This document shows, piece by piece, positions 1 through 8,955 of a stretch of 64,000 bases of DNA. The first letter of the stretch is position 1, and the number at the start of each line of letters is the position of its first letter. The stretch is from JANNWF01 sp052390415. GTDB lineage: Bacteria; Pseudomonadota; Gammaproteobacteria; Xanthomonadales; Xanthomonadaceae. The stretch lies in the NCBI GenBank assembly GCA_052390415.1, contig JBQTGY010000056.1, positions 50,230 to 114,229 of the forward strand, written 5' to 3'. The notes below the pieces were generated by a model. The model was not told the origin of the DNA and ran no database searches. It saw nothing but the letters and a program-made list of their open reading frames with translations. A program made the position numbers and the translations under genes.

Positions 1-1808
1 CGCGTGCCGAGACCAGTCAAGGCCAACTGGCAGCTGCCGGCAGCGACAGTCGCCGTGCAAGTCTCGGCACCGCCACTCGCAGTCACGGTGACGTTGCCAA
101 CGGGCGTGCCGCTGCCGGGCGCGCTGGTGGTTACGGCGTAGGCCACGGTCACCAGTTGACCGGGCAGCGAGGCGTCCGGCAGGTCGGAATTGATGACCGT
201 TGTGGTCGATGCCGCGTTCACCTGATGCGCGGCCGTGCCCATGCTGGCCTGGAAGCTGGCGTTGCCGGCATAAGTCGCGGTAAGCGTCTTGGCACCGGCG
301 CTGGTCGAGGTCAGATTGCAGCTGCCGACACCAGCGGCCAGCGTGCCGGTCGTGCACTGCACGCTGCCGTCGCTGATGGTGGCTGTGCCGGTTGGGGTTC
401 CGCCACCGCTGCTCACCAGTACCGCGACGCTATAGGCCTGACCAACCACACTCGGATCGGGCGTGTCGGCAGTGATGCTGGTGGTGGTCGTTGCAGCACC
501 CACCGCGTTGGTCGCATGCGCCGCGCTGCCGGCGCTGGCATCCCAGCCGGCAAAACCAAGGAACTGAGCGCGCAGGGTGTGCATGCCGGCGACCGTGGTG
601 GTGAGCTGGCAGCTGCCGGTTTCGTTGACCGTGCCAGCGAGGGTGATCGTGCAGGTGGCGGTGTTGGGCGCAGCCACGCCGTCACTGACTTCGACCGTAC
701 CCCGCGGCTCGCCGCTGATGCTGATGCCTGCGGCTTCGCGCACGGTGACACTGACCGTATACGCCTGACCTACCGTGCTCGGGTCAGGGGTGTCGGCGGT
801 GATCGTGGTCAGCGTGTTCGCGCTGGGCGAGAAATACCAGTTGGTCGAGGCGCTGAAGCCGAGGTTGGCGCTGGCGATGCGTATGTTTGCCCCCGACAGG
901 GTACTGCCGGAAACCGCGCAGACCGCGAAACTGGTGGTGTCCAGACGCACGCGCAGGTTGCAATCGGCGTTGCTGGGATTGTTGAGCTGACCGACGTAGC
1001 GCAGCTGGTAACGATAGTCGTCGGCGTTGCCGGCGTTGCGGTCGATGCCCGCACGCGCCAGCCGCAACGTGGTGACGTCGTCGTGCTGCAGATGCCGTTG
1101 CGCCTCGTTACTGAAGGCACCTTGCTGCATCGAGGCTTCGGTATTCGGGAAGCCCAATGCGGCCATCACGTCGCGGTCGGCATTGGCAGCAAACGTGTGC
1201 CCGCCGGGCAGCGCCGTCAGCGCGCGGATCAGGGTGGTGGTGTCGGCAACCGCCGGCAGCAGGCCCGGATTGTTCTGATTGCGGATGTACCAGTGCAGGT
1301 TGAGGTCGTCGCCGCGGACATCGTCGCTGGAACCGTGTCGCGTGTCCGCACCCGCCCCCTGATCGAAGATGGCGTTCGGCCCGACCGTGCTCTTGGTGCC
1401 GTTGATCTGTGGCGTCGGCAGGGCCGATTCGCTGGCGTGATTGGGATGCGCAAGACCCTGGCAGTGACCCATCTCGTGCAACAGCGTGGACTCGAAATCG
1501 ACCTGCCCACTCGGGATGTCGGTGTTGGCGTTGAAAGCGAGCGTGTTGTTGGGAATCGAGCGCAGCCGATTGAACGTGGCGACAGCCTTGATCACCGAGC
1601 CCTCGGCCAACGCGGCCACCCCGCCGTTGACGCTGGTGTCGATGCAGATGGTCAGGTCCGGTCGATCACCGCCGGTGCCGCTGTAGTTCTGCGGATGGGC
1701 GACGCGATCGAGATTGTTGACGTCCGCAAAAATGAACGCGCCGGCCAAAACATCAGGCGATGCCGCCAGCAGCAGCGCGGCGGCAGTGCGCGCCGTTAGT
1801 CGGTTCAT
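1..1808 (-). CDS. secreted zinc metalloprotease with Ig-like repeats (3' end cut by window)
   Basis: The reading frame stays open from the ATG at 1808 to the left edge, about 602 codons, so the C terminus is missing. The N terminus is a short signal peptide (Leu/Ala-rich, about 22 residues). Residues 111-121 read HEMGHCQGLAH, an exact HExxHxxGxxH zinc-binding motif of the metzincin type. The rest of the first ~320 residues looks like a catalytic domain. At least three related segments follow, starting near residues 334, 442 and 538. Each opens with a TPDPS-like motif followed by VGQ or PGQ and resembles bacterial Ig-like domains (Big_3_5 type). It is probably an exported protease of the cell surface or medium. 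Its start overlaps the stop of the upstream gene in an ATGA, so the two are translationally coupled. Substrate unknown. A long frame on the opposite strand over this region is only its shadow. Confidence 0.8.
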   Translation of the reverse strand, partial: MNRLTARTAAALLLAASPDVLAGAFIFADVNNLDRVAHPQNYSGTGGDRPDLTICIDTSVNGGVAALAEGSVIKAVATFNRLRSIPNNTLAFNANTDIPSGQVDFESTLLHEMGHCQGLAHPNHASESALPTPQINGTKSTVGPNAIFDQGAGADTRHGSSDDVRGDDLNLHWYIRNQNNPGLLPAVADTTTLIRALTALPGGHTFAANADRDVMAALGFPNTEASMQQGAFSNEAQRHLQHDDVTTLRLARAGIDRNAGNADDYRYQLRYVGQLNNPSNADCNLRVRLDTTSFAVCAVSGSTLSGANIRIASANLGFSASTNWYFSPSANTLTTITADTPDPSTVGQAYTVSVTVREAAGISISGEPRGTVEVSDGVAAPNTATCTITLAGTVNETGSCQLTTTVAGMHTLRAQFLGFAGWDASAGSAAHATNAVGAATTTTSITADTPDPSVVGQAYSVAVLVSSGGGTPTGTATISDGSVQCTTGTLAAGVGSCNLTSTSAGAKTLTATYAGNASFQASMGTAAHQVNAASTTTVINSDLPDASLPGQLVTVAYAVTTSAPGSGTPVGNVTVTASGGAETCTATVAAGSCQLALTGLGT

Positions 1809-2368
1809 CGCACTGCTCCAGCGGCCGTCGTTGCCGCAGGCCGCAGCTGCGGATGCTCGGCCAGCACGTGGGCGGCCGCAACCACGGCATTGAAATCAGT
1901 GATTCCAGGAAGGTCTGGAAAACGCTCGGCAAATTGCGGCACGCCGTCAAACTGCAACTGCTTGTATCTTCCGCCATCACGCAGCATCAGTTCGAAGCGA
2001 CCCGCATCGGCGACTTCGAACAAGGTGTCCGCTGCACCATCGTTGCCAGCCATTCGCTGCGCAATACCCGCGCGAATCGCCTGCGCATCGAAGGTCGCCA
2101 GCGCAGGCGACGATGCCAACTGCGCAAAGCGATCACGACTGGCGGCGTCCATCACTACGCGGTAGTCACCCGGCGAACGAAAATAGGCCGGACGACGGAT
2201 GTGTGCGCAGCCGTTGTCGTGCAAGGCCACACGAAGGGTGCGATCAGCACCGGCGTACTCCGACGCGGTGATCCGGAGTTCCAGCCAAGGCTCGCCCTGA
2301 AGCTCACAAGCGCTTGTGGTCTCGGCGAGCAAGAGCAGGCCGAGCGCTACTGACAGAAGTACATGCAT
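1805..2368 (-). CDS. small secreted protein of unknown function
   Basis: This is a 187-residue protein with a clear signal peptide (MHVLLSVALGLLLLAETTSA, then a Cys). I recognise no catalytic motif. The mature part has a mixed alpha/beta look and three cysteines at most. The ATG at 2368 follows GGAG at 8 nt spacing. The last four bases (ATGA) overlap the start of the metalloprotease gene, so the two are almost certainly one transcript. It might be a partner or inhibitor of the protease, but that rests only on the coupling. It could equally be an unrelated exported protein. Confidence 0.7.
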   Translation of the reverse strand: MHVLLSVALGLLLLAETTSACELQGEPWLELRITASEYAGADRTLRVALHDNGCAHIRRPAYFRSPGDYRVVMDAASRDRFAQLASSPALATFDAQAIRAGIAQRMAGNDGAADTLFEVADAGRFELMLRDGGRYKQLQFDGVPQFAERFPDLPGITDFNAVVAAAHVLAEHPQLRPAATTAAGAVR

Positions 2369-2584
2369 GGGCGGGACTCCAGCAGTTTCGGCAGGAGTTT
2401 AGTGCGAGTCGCAGCGCTGCGCATCAGAGCCGCTTCAACACGCCGGTGTGGAACCAGCCGCAATGTTGCAGACAGGTAATTCTTTGGCTGCCAATCAAAG
2501 CCAGGACGCCACGCCGCTTGAATCCGCGGGCCTCGATCGACGTGAATTGACGCCGACCCGCAGACCTGCGGCCATCAACTCAGC

Positions 2585-3433
2585 TCACACCCGTTCAATC
2601 CAGAGGCTACCGCCCGCAAACGCATGGCCCTTGGGCAGGGCAAGTGCTGCTTGAACTTCAGTCGGGAAACGAGCGAAGGCGTAGCTGCAGCCAAATATCA
2701 CTTTGAATGCGGTGGAGTACATGAGCAAGGCGCGTAGTGCGTATTGCTCGTTCCAGCTGCGGTTTTCACCGATGACCCAGTCTCTCGGATACTCATTCGG
2801 CAGGAAAATGTCGTGGACATGGATGCGTACTCCGGTCGCCAGACGTGGCAGCACTTCAAACAGCAGGTAGTTGACGTCGCTGCCGGTTTTGGCCACGTGC
2901 GAGGAGTCGATGAAGAGGATGTCGCCGGCCTGCAATGACTCGAACAGGCTGAGCGGCACGGCCTGCACTTTTTCCTGCACCACGCGCGTGAGACCAGGGA
3001 TGCCACGGGTCAGGAACGGGCGCGGATACGGCTCGACACAACTGATCTCGCAGGTGCCATTGAGAAAACGCTGATTGACATCGGCCATCAACAGTGAGGA
3101 ATAGCCGGAGCCCACTTCGATGATCCGGCGCGGTCGCCATTCGCAGAGCAGCACGAACAGCGAACGTGAGTCCAGCCAGCTGAATTGCGAGTTCTGGGTG
3201 TAGAAGCCGCGCAAGGTTTCGTCACCGGCAGGCGCGAGCTCCGGGTAATCGTAGGCGCCAATGTGGCGGGGATAGAACTGTTGCAATACCTGCAGGTGCG
3301 ACGCGTCGTTGAAATCGATGCCGAGCACGACGGGCTGGGTGGGCCACAGCTCGCTTTCGCGCAGGGCAAGCTCATCGGGATCAACCACCGGTGAGTAGAA
3401 GTGGCCGTCGGGATGGGAAGCCGTACGCGACAT
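2585..3433 (-). CDS. class I SAM-dependent methyltransferase
   Basis: The protein has about 282 residues from the ATG at 3433, which lies 12 nt after GGAGG. An in-frame TTG at 3481 would add a basic N terminus but has no visible ribosome site. The motif IIEVGSGYSS is the SAM-binding GxGxS loop. It is followed by an acidic beta-2 end (ISCVEPYPR) and FIDSSHV, a typical motif of the Methyltransf_24 group, which modifies sugars, small molecules or glycan-linked groups. The substrate cannot be told from sequence. The gene stands alone on its transcript: about 216 bp lie between it and the secreted-protein gene, and a long non-coding stretch lies on its other side. Confidence 0.8.
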   Translation of the reverse strand: MSRTASHPDGHFYSPVVDPDELALRESELWPTQPVVLGIDFNDASHLQVLQQFYPRHIGAYDYPELAPAGDETLRGFYTQNSQFSWLDSRSLFVLLCEWRPRRIIEVGSGYSSLLMADVNQRFLNGTCEISCVEPYPRPFLTRGIPGLTRVVQEKVQAVPLSLFESLQAGDILFIDSSHVAKTGSDVNYLLFEVLPRLATGVRIHVHDIFLPNEYPRDWVIGENRSWNEQYALRALLMYSTAFKVIFGCSYAFARFPTEVQAALALPKGHAFAGGSLWIERV

Positions 3434-4126
3434 CGGTAGGTAGCGCCTCCAGGCGCGAAGCAGATGTTTCAAGCGTTTCAAGGGAAATGCGCAAGTTGGG
3501 TTTTGGCTGCACGGAAGTGATGAACACGTACCCGCGCTGCTGACGCTACTGCTGGCGCGTACGCGGTCGCGGGCAGGATCGCACAGCAGGTGTGCAGTCT
3601 CTAGTGGACTGTAACGGACAAATCGAAAGTAGCTCGCTCGGTCTGGCCGCGCTGGACTTGCTCCTCACTCCGCCAATAGCTTTTGGCTATTGGCCTCGCT
3701 CCGGAGCGGCGTCCATCACGCCCATCCCGTCGCGATCCCACTTCCGCTTCATCCGTTACAGCCCACTGGGGTGGTGCTTAGTAACCAGAGGACATTATCC
3801 GCGAGTGGATTTTCGCGACTGGCAAGGCGCGACGACGAGACATGGCAGCGCTATGGCGAGGAGAACCGAGCGTAGCGAAGGCGTAGCCGCAAAGCGGCCG
3901 ACCGAGCCGTGGATAAGTCCGATTGATTGCGAAGCACCACACTGGCCTCGCTGCGCATTTGCTGCGACACATCGCCGGCTGCAGACTGCCGCATTGCGTC
4001 TCGGCTTTGTCACTGACGTCCATTGGCATCCATCTCCGCCAACCATGCGTAAACCTGTGGCCTCTCTTGACCGCTACCTACGTTGGAGAGGATTAAGATG
4101 ACCCTTCGACACTGATTTCCGAGGAT
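3434..4126. other. non-coding stretch with a structured element
   Basis: About 690 bp lie between the diverging methyltransferase and RCC1-protein genes. I find no believable gene: the longest frame (169 codons, plus strand, 3592-4101) has no ribosome site, no domain and an unusual composition. From 3603 to 3767 there is a compact element with inverted ends, annotated separately. Further right, 3795-3900 holds a short hairpin (CGCGA...TCGCG) and sequence that I cannot place. The promoter of the RCC1 gene should lie just before 4120, but I see no convincing -35/-10 pair. Confidence 0.5.
3603..3767. repeat. 165-bp element with 16-bp inverted ends and internal hairpins
   Basis: The left end, 3603-3618, and the right end, 3752-3767, are inverted copies that match at 15 of 16 positions (core CTGTAACGGA / TCCGTTACAG). 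Inside are a perfect 9-bp stem with a 5-nt loop at 3672-3694 (GCCAATAGC / GCTATTGGC) and a 12-bp palindrome at 3697-3708 (CGCTCCGGAGCG). The nested arrangement suggests a miniature mobile element or a folded non-coding RNA. There is no open frame for a transposase. Confidence 0.5.
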
Positions 4127-4132
4127 ATGCCG

Positions 4133-7100
4133 ATGTCTGGCTTGCGTTCGTTGATGCTGCTGGCTGCGTCCGTCCTGTGTTTGGGCCCGACCCGGGTGAA
4201 TGGCGCCTCGCCTGCGCCGCTGGACGGAGCCCAACAAGTCGTCGCCGGGGTGGCCCACTCCTGTGTGCTGTATCGGCGCGGTGCGGTGTCGTGCTGGGGC
4301 GACAACGAACGTGGGCAGCTGGGAACCGGCAACGCCACCCTCACTTTGCGTGAAACTCCGGTTCCGGTGGTGGGCCTTTCGAGCGGCGTGCGCTTGATCG
4401 CAGCCGGCTACTTCCATACCTGCGCCGTGCTCAATTCGGGCGGCGTGCGCTGCTGGGGCTGGAACCATGTCGGCCAACTCGGTAGCGGCGAGCAATCATT
4501 CGACAATGAAGTCATTCCGCTCACGGTACTTGGTGTTGCCGATGCGGTCGAGATAACGGCAGGTGGCCTGCACACCTGTATTCGCAATGCCATCGGCGCA
4601 ATGCGCTGCTGGGGCGCGAATGATCGTGGGCAATTGGGCATTGGCCGGCTTTCCGAGGCTGAGGCCACGCCCGTCGCTGTCGTCAATCTGGGCGGTGCGG
4701 CGGCAAGTCTTGACGCCGGTGGTGAGCACACCTGTGCGGTATTGCAAAGTGGCGGCGGACGCTGCTGGGGCCGCAATGACAATGGCATGCTCGGCGATGG
4801 CACCTTGGTTGATCGCAACGTGCCCACCGCAGTGCAAATCCCCATGAACTTGCGCGCTATTGGCGCGGCAGCCCGTCACACCTGCGGTGTAACCACCGTG
4901 GGCGCCGTCCATTGTTGGGGCACCCAGCTGCTGTATCCCAACGACACCATCGAACAAGGCTCGGCCACGCCACGTCCGTTCCCCGGTTTGGGGAGCGGCT
5001 GGATCGCCGTAGACTCCGGCGTATTCCACACCTGCGCCCTGAACGACGCCGGTGCCGTGCGCTGTCTGGGCACCAATTCCTTGGGCCAATTCGGCAACGG
5101 TGGCATTGGTGACAGTTTCGAGGCAGAGGCTACCATCGGTCTCGATCCCGGCGTGGTTTCAATTGCCGCCGGCGGTGACCACAGTTGTGCCGTGAGCAGT
5201 CGCGGCGGCGTGCAGTGTTGGGGTCGCAACAATGATGGCCAATTGGGCATTGACCGCAGCAGCGAGCGCTTGGTCCCCACTCAAGTAGCCACACTGAACA
5301 GTGGCGTACTGGCGGTCGGCGCGGGCAGTTTTCATGGCTGCGCACTGCTGGCAGGCGGTCGTGTGAAGTGCTGGGGCAGCAACGATCAAAACCAACTGGG
5401 CGATGGCACTGGCACCGCACACCTGATTGCGGCCGATGTGGTGGGACTCACCGCCGGCGTGCGCCAACTGGCTGTCGGCCATGACCACAACTGCGTGGTG
5501 CTGGCGGATCGCAGCGCACGTTGTTGGGGAGCCAACTTCGATGGCCGTCTGGGCGACGGCAGCATGCTCAATCGCAGCACACCGGTGCCGGTGCAGGGAC
5601 TGGATGCGCCGGTCGCATTGCTGGCCCAAGGCCGCACGCACGGCTGCGCATTGCGTGAGAACGGTGAAGTTCGCTGTTGGGGCGACAACGCGCACGGTCA
5701 GCTTGGCAACGGCAGTACCACCGCGTCCTTGAGCGCCGTGACCGTGACCGGCCTCGGTACGGGCGTGCGCGAGTTGGCGGTCGGCTTCTTCCACAACTGC
5801 GCGGTAACCGCGAACGGCGCGCTGAAGTGCTGGGGCCTGAACAATGCCGGCCAGCTGGGCGATGGCTCCACGACCAACCGCAGCGTGCCAGTCGACGTGG
5901 TGGGCTTGAGCAGCGGCGTAAGCAAGATCGGCGCGGGCCAAACACACACCTGCGCGGTCAATGCGGCGGGCGCGGTGTCCTGCTGGGGTGAGAGCTTCTT
6001 TGGGCGCTTGCTGGGTGACGAATCACCCAACGACCGTTCGGTGCCAGGGCCAGTGCCGAGCCTGACCCGCGATGTGGTCGACATCTCGTTGGGCGGTTTC
6101 CACGCCTGCGTGCGCCTCGCCAACAACAGCATGCGCTGCTGGGGCGAAAACAACGCCGGCGCGATCGGTGACAACAGCAAACTCTCGCGCGGCTTGCCAA
6201 CCCAAGTGGCGGGACTGACCCGCAACGTGAGCAACTTCGACGCTGGCTTCGGTGGGCAAACCTGCGCAGTGGTTTCCGGCAGCGCGCAGTGCTGGGGTGA
6301 GAACACGTTCGGCCAGTTGGGCGATGGCACCAGTTATGGCCGACCGGTGCCGACGCGCGTCGTGGTCAACGCCGAAGGCCGCCGGGTCCTGCCGCTGGCC
6401 GCTTTGGCAAAGGCGGCCAGCGGCGCCCCCAAGAGTGACGCCAGCGGTCGTTTCGTGGTTTTCCAGTCGCGCGCATCAAATTTGATTGGCAGCGACAGCA
6501 ACAACGGCAACGACATTTTCCGGCGTGACCGCGAAACCGGCCGCATCGAGCGCGTGAGTCTCGACAATGCCGGCAGCCAGATCAACGCGGATTCGATCGA
6601 ACCCACGGTTTCAGCCAACGGCCAGCTGGTAGCGTTCGTCACGGCTACCGCCGCACCCGGCAAGTTGCGCGGCGAATCGAGCAAGGCCGCGGAATTGCGC
6701 CAGAAGACCACGGGCTCATCGGTGCTGTTGCGCAACATGCTCACCGGCACCACGGTGATGGTGGCACCCGCGATGCCCGCCGGCACCGGTACGCAGCCAC
6801 TGATCAGCGCGAATGCAACCAAGATCACCTACGTGGCCTTGGCCGGCGGCGCCGGCTCGCCCAGCCAGCCGAATGTATTCACCGCGCCCATCACCATGGT
6901 GGCTGGCAATCCGCAGATCGGCACGCCGGTCTGTGTGTCCTGCAAATCGGTGAATGCCAATGGCAGCCCGACGACCACCAACAGCGACGGTGTCGCCAGC
7001 CAACCACAACTCTCGGCTGATGGCCGCTACCTCACGTATGCGACGACGGCGAAGAACACCTTGGCGGCCAGCCCGTCACCCTGCCCCGCCGCCACCAGCA

Positions 7101-8458
7101 GTTCGGTGGTGCTCAGCGATCTGCTGACCGGCGCGACTGCGGTCGTCGCCCCGCCCGCGTCAACACCGGCAGCGAGTTGCGGCACCACCGGCAGCAGCAG
7201 CCCGAGCATCGCGGCCAATGGTCAGACCGTGGCCTTCGCCACCGATCAGCCCTTGTCGACGGATGACGGCAACGGCGTCAGCGATATCTACGTCTGGCAG
7301 GCCGGCGTCAGCACGCTTAGTCGCGCCAGTGATACCAGCAGCGGCGGCGAAGGCACCGGCGCGTCCACGGCACCCAGCTTGTCAGGCGATGGTACCCAAC
7401 TGGCGTTTGTATCGGCCTCGGCGGATCTCGATCTGACCTTCGCCGACAACAATGACCGCCTCGACGTGCACACCGTCGATCTGGTCAGTGGCGAGCTGAA
7501 TCGCCTGTCGCGTGGCAACAGTGGTGCCGAGACATCCGCCGACAGCCTGGCGCCGTCACTCAATTTCGATGGCAGTCGCGTGGTCTTCGAAAGTGCGTCG
7601 ACGGCGTTCGGACTGAACGGACTGACCGGTGGCGTGGTCGAGCGGATCAACACCAGCGCCCCGACCACCCGCTCAGCGACATGGTGGGTGGACGCAGAGA
7701 GTGGCTGGGGCCTGTCGATCTTCGATCAAGGCAACGTCATCGTGCCGGCGTGGTTTACCTACGACAGCGACGGGGAGCCCACCTGGTTCTTCGTGCCCGG
7801 CGCGTTTGCACAAGCCGACGGTAGCTTCCGCGGCGATCTGCAACGTTTGTCCGGCGTGCGCTTTGATCAAATCAGCGGATCCGCAGTCACCAACACGCAG
7901 ACCGTTGGGTCGGCCACGTTCCGCTTTCTCGGCGACGACGGCTTGGAATTCAGCTACACCGTCGATGGTGTTACCCAGGTCAAGCGCATGACGCGCTTCC
8001 CCTTCGGCGCCCGCACCTTCAGTTGCGCGACCACACCGGACTCCAGTCGCACCTCGGCCGGCAACGTCAGCGACCTGTGGACCGGCACCAATCCCAACGC
8101 GGGCTGGGGCCTGACCCTGTTCGAGATCGACGACAACCTGTTCGGCGCCTGGTACACCTATGACATCGATGGCGAAGCAATCTTCCTGGTGATGGCGACA
8201 GCCAAACAAGCGGATGGCAGCTTCACCGGCTCGCTGTTCCGGCAACGCAACGGCACCCCGTTCTCGATGATCAACGGCCAACCACCCAGCACCGGCAGCG
8301 ACAACGTCGGCACCACCACCCTGCGCTTTACCGACGGCGCCAACGGCACCTTCCGCTATGTGGTGGGTGGCGTGGACCAGACCAAACCGATCACCCGCTT
8401 GTTGGTCGGCAGCAAGGCGACGGAGTGTGCCAGTGATGCGCTGAATGCGAGTGAGTAG
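4133..8458 (+). CDS. giant secreted RCC1-repeat protein with PD40-like and duplicated C-terminal domains
   Basis: The protein has about 1441 residues and a signal peptide ending near VNGA. I count fourteen RCC1-type repeats between about residues 40 and 745, each with a HxC motif and a CWG (one is CLG) about 10-12 residues on, followed by G.LG.G. The paired cysteines probably form a disulfide within each blade, as fits an exported protein. Residues ~765-1175 hold several PD40/TolB-like segments (S.DG..VAF patterns). Residues ~1180-1435 hold two copies of a module with the motif SGWGL or AGWGL, then WFTYD or WYTYD, then DG. RCC1 folds are seven-bladed propellers, so 14 repeats would give two propellers. 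Role unknown: surface binding is a guess. I chose the ATG at 4133, 8 nt after GAGG, over the one at 4127. The gene ends 6 bp before the converging pgpA. Confidence 0.85.
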   Translation: MSGLRSLMLLAASVLCLGPTRVNGASPAPLDGAQQVVAGVAHSCVLYRRGAVSCWGDNERGQLGTGNATLTLRETPVPVVGLSSGVRLIAAGYFHTCAVLNSGGVRCWGWNHVGQLGSGEQSFDNEVIPLTVLGVADAVEITAGGLHTCIRNAIGAMRCWGANDRGQLGIGRLSEAEATPVAVVNLGGAAASLDAGGEHTCAVLQSGGGRCWGRNDNGMLGDGTLVDRNVPTAVQIPMNLRAIGAAARHTCGVTTVGAVHCWGTQLLYPNDTIEQGSATPRPFPGLGSGWIAVDSGVFHTCALNDAGAVRCLGTNSLGQFGNGGIGDSFEAEATIGLDPGVVSIAAGGDHSCAVSSRGGVQCWGRNNDGQLGIDRSSERLVPTQVATLNSGVLAVGAGSFHGCALLAGGRVKCWGSNDQNQLGDGTGTAHLIAADVVGLTAGVRQLAVGHDHNCVVLADRSARCWGANFDGRLGDGSMLNRSTPVPVQGLDAPVALLAQGRTHGCALRENGEVRCWGDNAHGQLGNGSTTASLSAVTVTGLGTGVRELAVGFFHNCAVTANGALKCWGLNNAGQLGDGSTTNRSVPVDVVGLSSGVSKIGAGQTHTCAVNAAGAVSCWGESFFGRLLGDESPNDRSVPGPVPSLTRDVVDISLGGFHACVRLANNSMRCWGENNAGAIGDNSKLSRGLPTQVAGLTRNVSNFDAGFGGQTCAVVSGSAQCWGENTFGQLGDGTSYGRPVPTRVVVNAEGRRVLPLAALAKAASGAPKSDASGRFVVFQSRASNLIGSDSNNGNDIFRRDRETGRIERVSLDNAGSQINADSIEPTVSANGQLVAFVTATAAPGKLRGESSKAAELRQKTTGSSVLLRNMLTGTTVMVAPAMPAGTGTQPLISANATKITYVALAGGAGSPSQPNVFTAPITMVAGNPQIGTPVCVSCKSVNANGSPTTTNSDGVASQPQLSADGRYLTYATTAKNTLAASPSPCPAATSSSVVLSDLLTGATAVVAPPASTPAASCGTTGSSSPSIAANGQTVAFATDQPLSTDDGNGVSDIYVWQAGVSTLSRASDTSSGGEGTGASTAPSLSGDGTQLAFVSASADLDLTFADNNDRLDVHTVDLVSGELNRLSRGNSGAETSADSLAPSLNFDGSRVVFESASTAFGLNGLTGGVVERINTSAPTTRSATWWVDAESGWGLSIFDQGNVIVPAWFTYDSDGEPTWFFVPGAFAQADGSFRGDLQRLSGVRFDQISGSAVTNTQTVGSATFRFLGDDGLEFSYTVDGVTQVKRMTRFPFGARTFSCATTPDSSRTSAGNVSDLWTGTNPNAGWGLTLFEIDDNLFGAWYTYDIDGEAIFLVMATAKQADGSFTGSLFRQRNGTPFSMINGQPPSTGSDNVGTTTLRFTDGANGTFRYVVGGVDQTKPITRLLVGSKATECASDALNASE

Positions 8459-8464
8459 GTAGCC

Positions 8465-8953
8465 TCAATACCCCCAACGCGGCAGCAGCCAGGCTACCGA
8501 CTGGATCATCAGCAAGGTGTAAATGCCGGCTAGCGCGTCATCCAACATGGCACCGAAGCCGCCGTGCAGCTTGCGATCCGCCCACGACACCGGCCAGGGT
8601 TTGCTGACGTCGAACAGGCGAAACAACAGCACGCCGGCAAGCAGCCATGGCAGGCCGTCGGGCAAGGCGGCCAAGCCAATCCACAGGCCGACAAATTCGT
8701 CGATGACGATGACCCCGGGATCGTCTTTCTCGACGATGTTGATGACCTGATGCGCGGTCCACACGCCGAGAGCAAAGGTGGCTAGGACAATGGCGATATA
8801 AATCGGCAGCGGCAGATGCTGGAAGAACAACCATGGGACCACCGCCACCACCGTGCCCACCGTGCCCGGCGCTTTCGGTGCCAAGCCACAACCGAATCCG
8901 GACGCCACCCAGAACGCTGGCGAACGGCGCATGGCGGCAGTGAGCTGGGTCAT
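8465..8953 (-). CDS. pgpA: phosphatidylglycerophosphatase A
   Basis: The protein has 162 residues from the ATG at 8953; an upstream extension would run into thiL. PgpA removes the phosphate from phosphatidylglycerol phosphate in the inner membrane, the last step of phosphatidylglycerol synthesis. The family signatures are present: GFGCGLAPKAPGTVGT near the N terminus, a conserved DEFVG motif, and RLFDVSKPWP in the second half. It has several hydrophobic segments. The start lies 2 bp after the thiL stop, the usual thiL-pgpA order in gammaproteobacteria, so it is expected to be the last gene of the ribBA-ribH-nusB-thiL transcript. Confidence 0.93.
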   Translation of the reverse strand: MTQLTAAMRRSPAFWVASGFGCGLAPKAPGTVGTVVAVVPWLFFQHLPLPIYIAIVLATFALGVWTAHQVINIVEKDDPGVIVIDEFVGLWIGLAALPDGLPWLLAGVLLFRLFDVSKPWPVSWADRKLHGGFGAMLDDALAGIYTLLMIQSVAWLLPRWGY

Positions 8954-8955
8954 CG

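Noticed and set aside
156..1799. 547-codon open frame on the plus strand
   Set aside because: It lies opposite the metalloprotease gene. Its translation is Arg/Gly/Ala-rich with no domain, while the minus strand has a signal peptide, a zinc motif and repeats.
3603..3767. integron attC site
   Set aside because: The inverted ends do not carry the GTTRRRY / RYYYAAC core sites, and no cassette or integrase is nearby.
3592..4101. 169-codon plus-strand frame upstream of the RCC1 gene
   Set aside because: It runs across the structured inverted-repeat element, has no ribosome site and shows no protein-like pattern.
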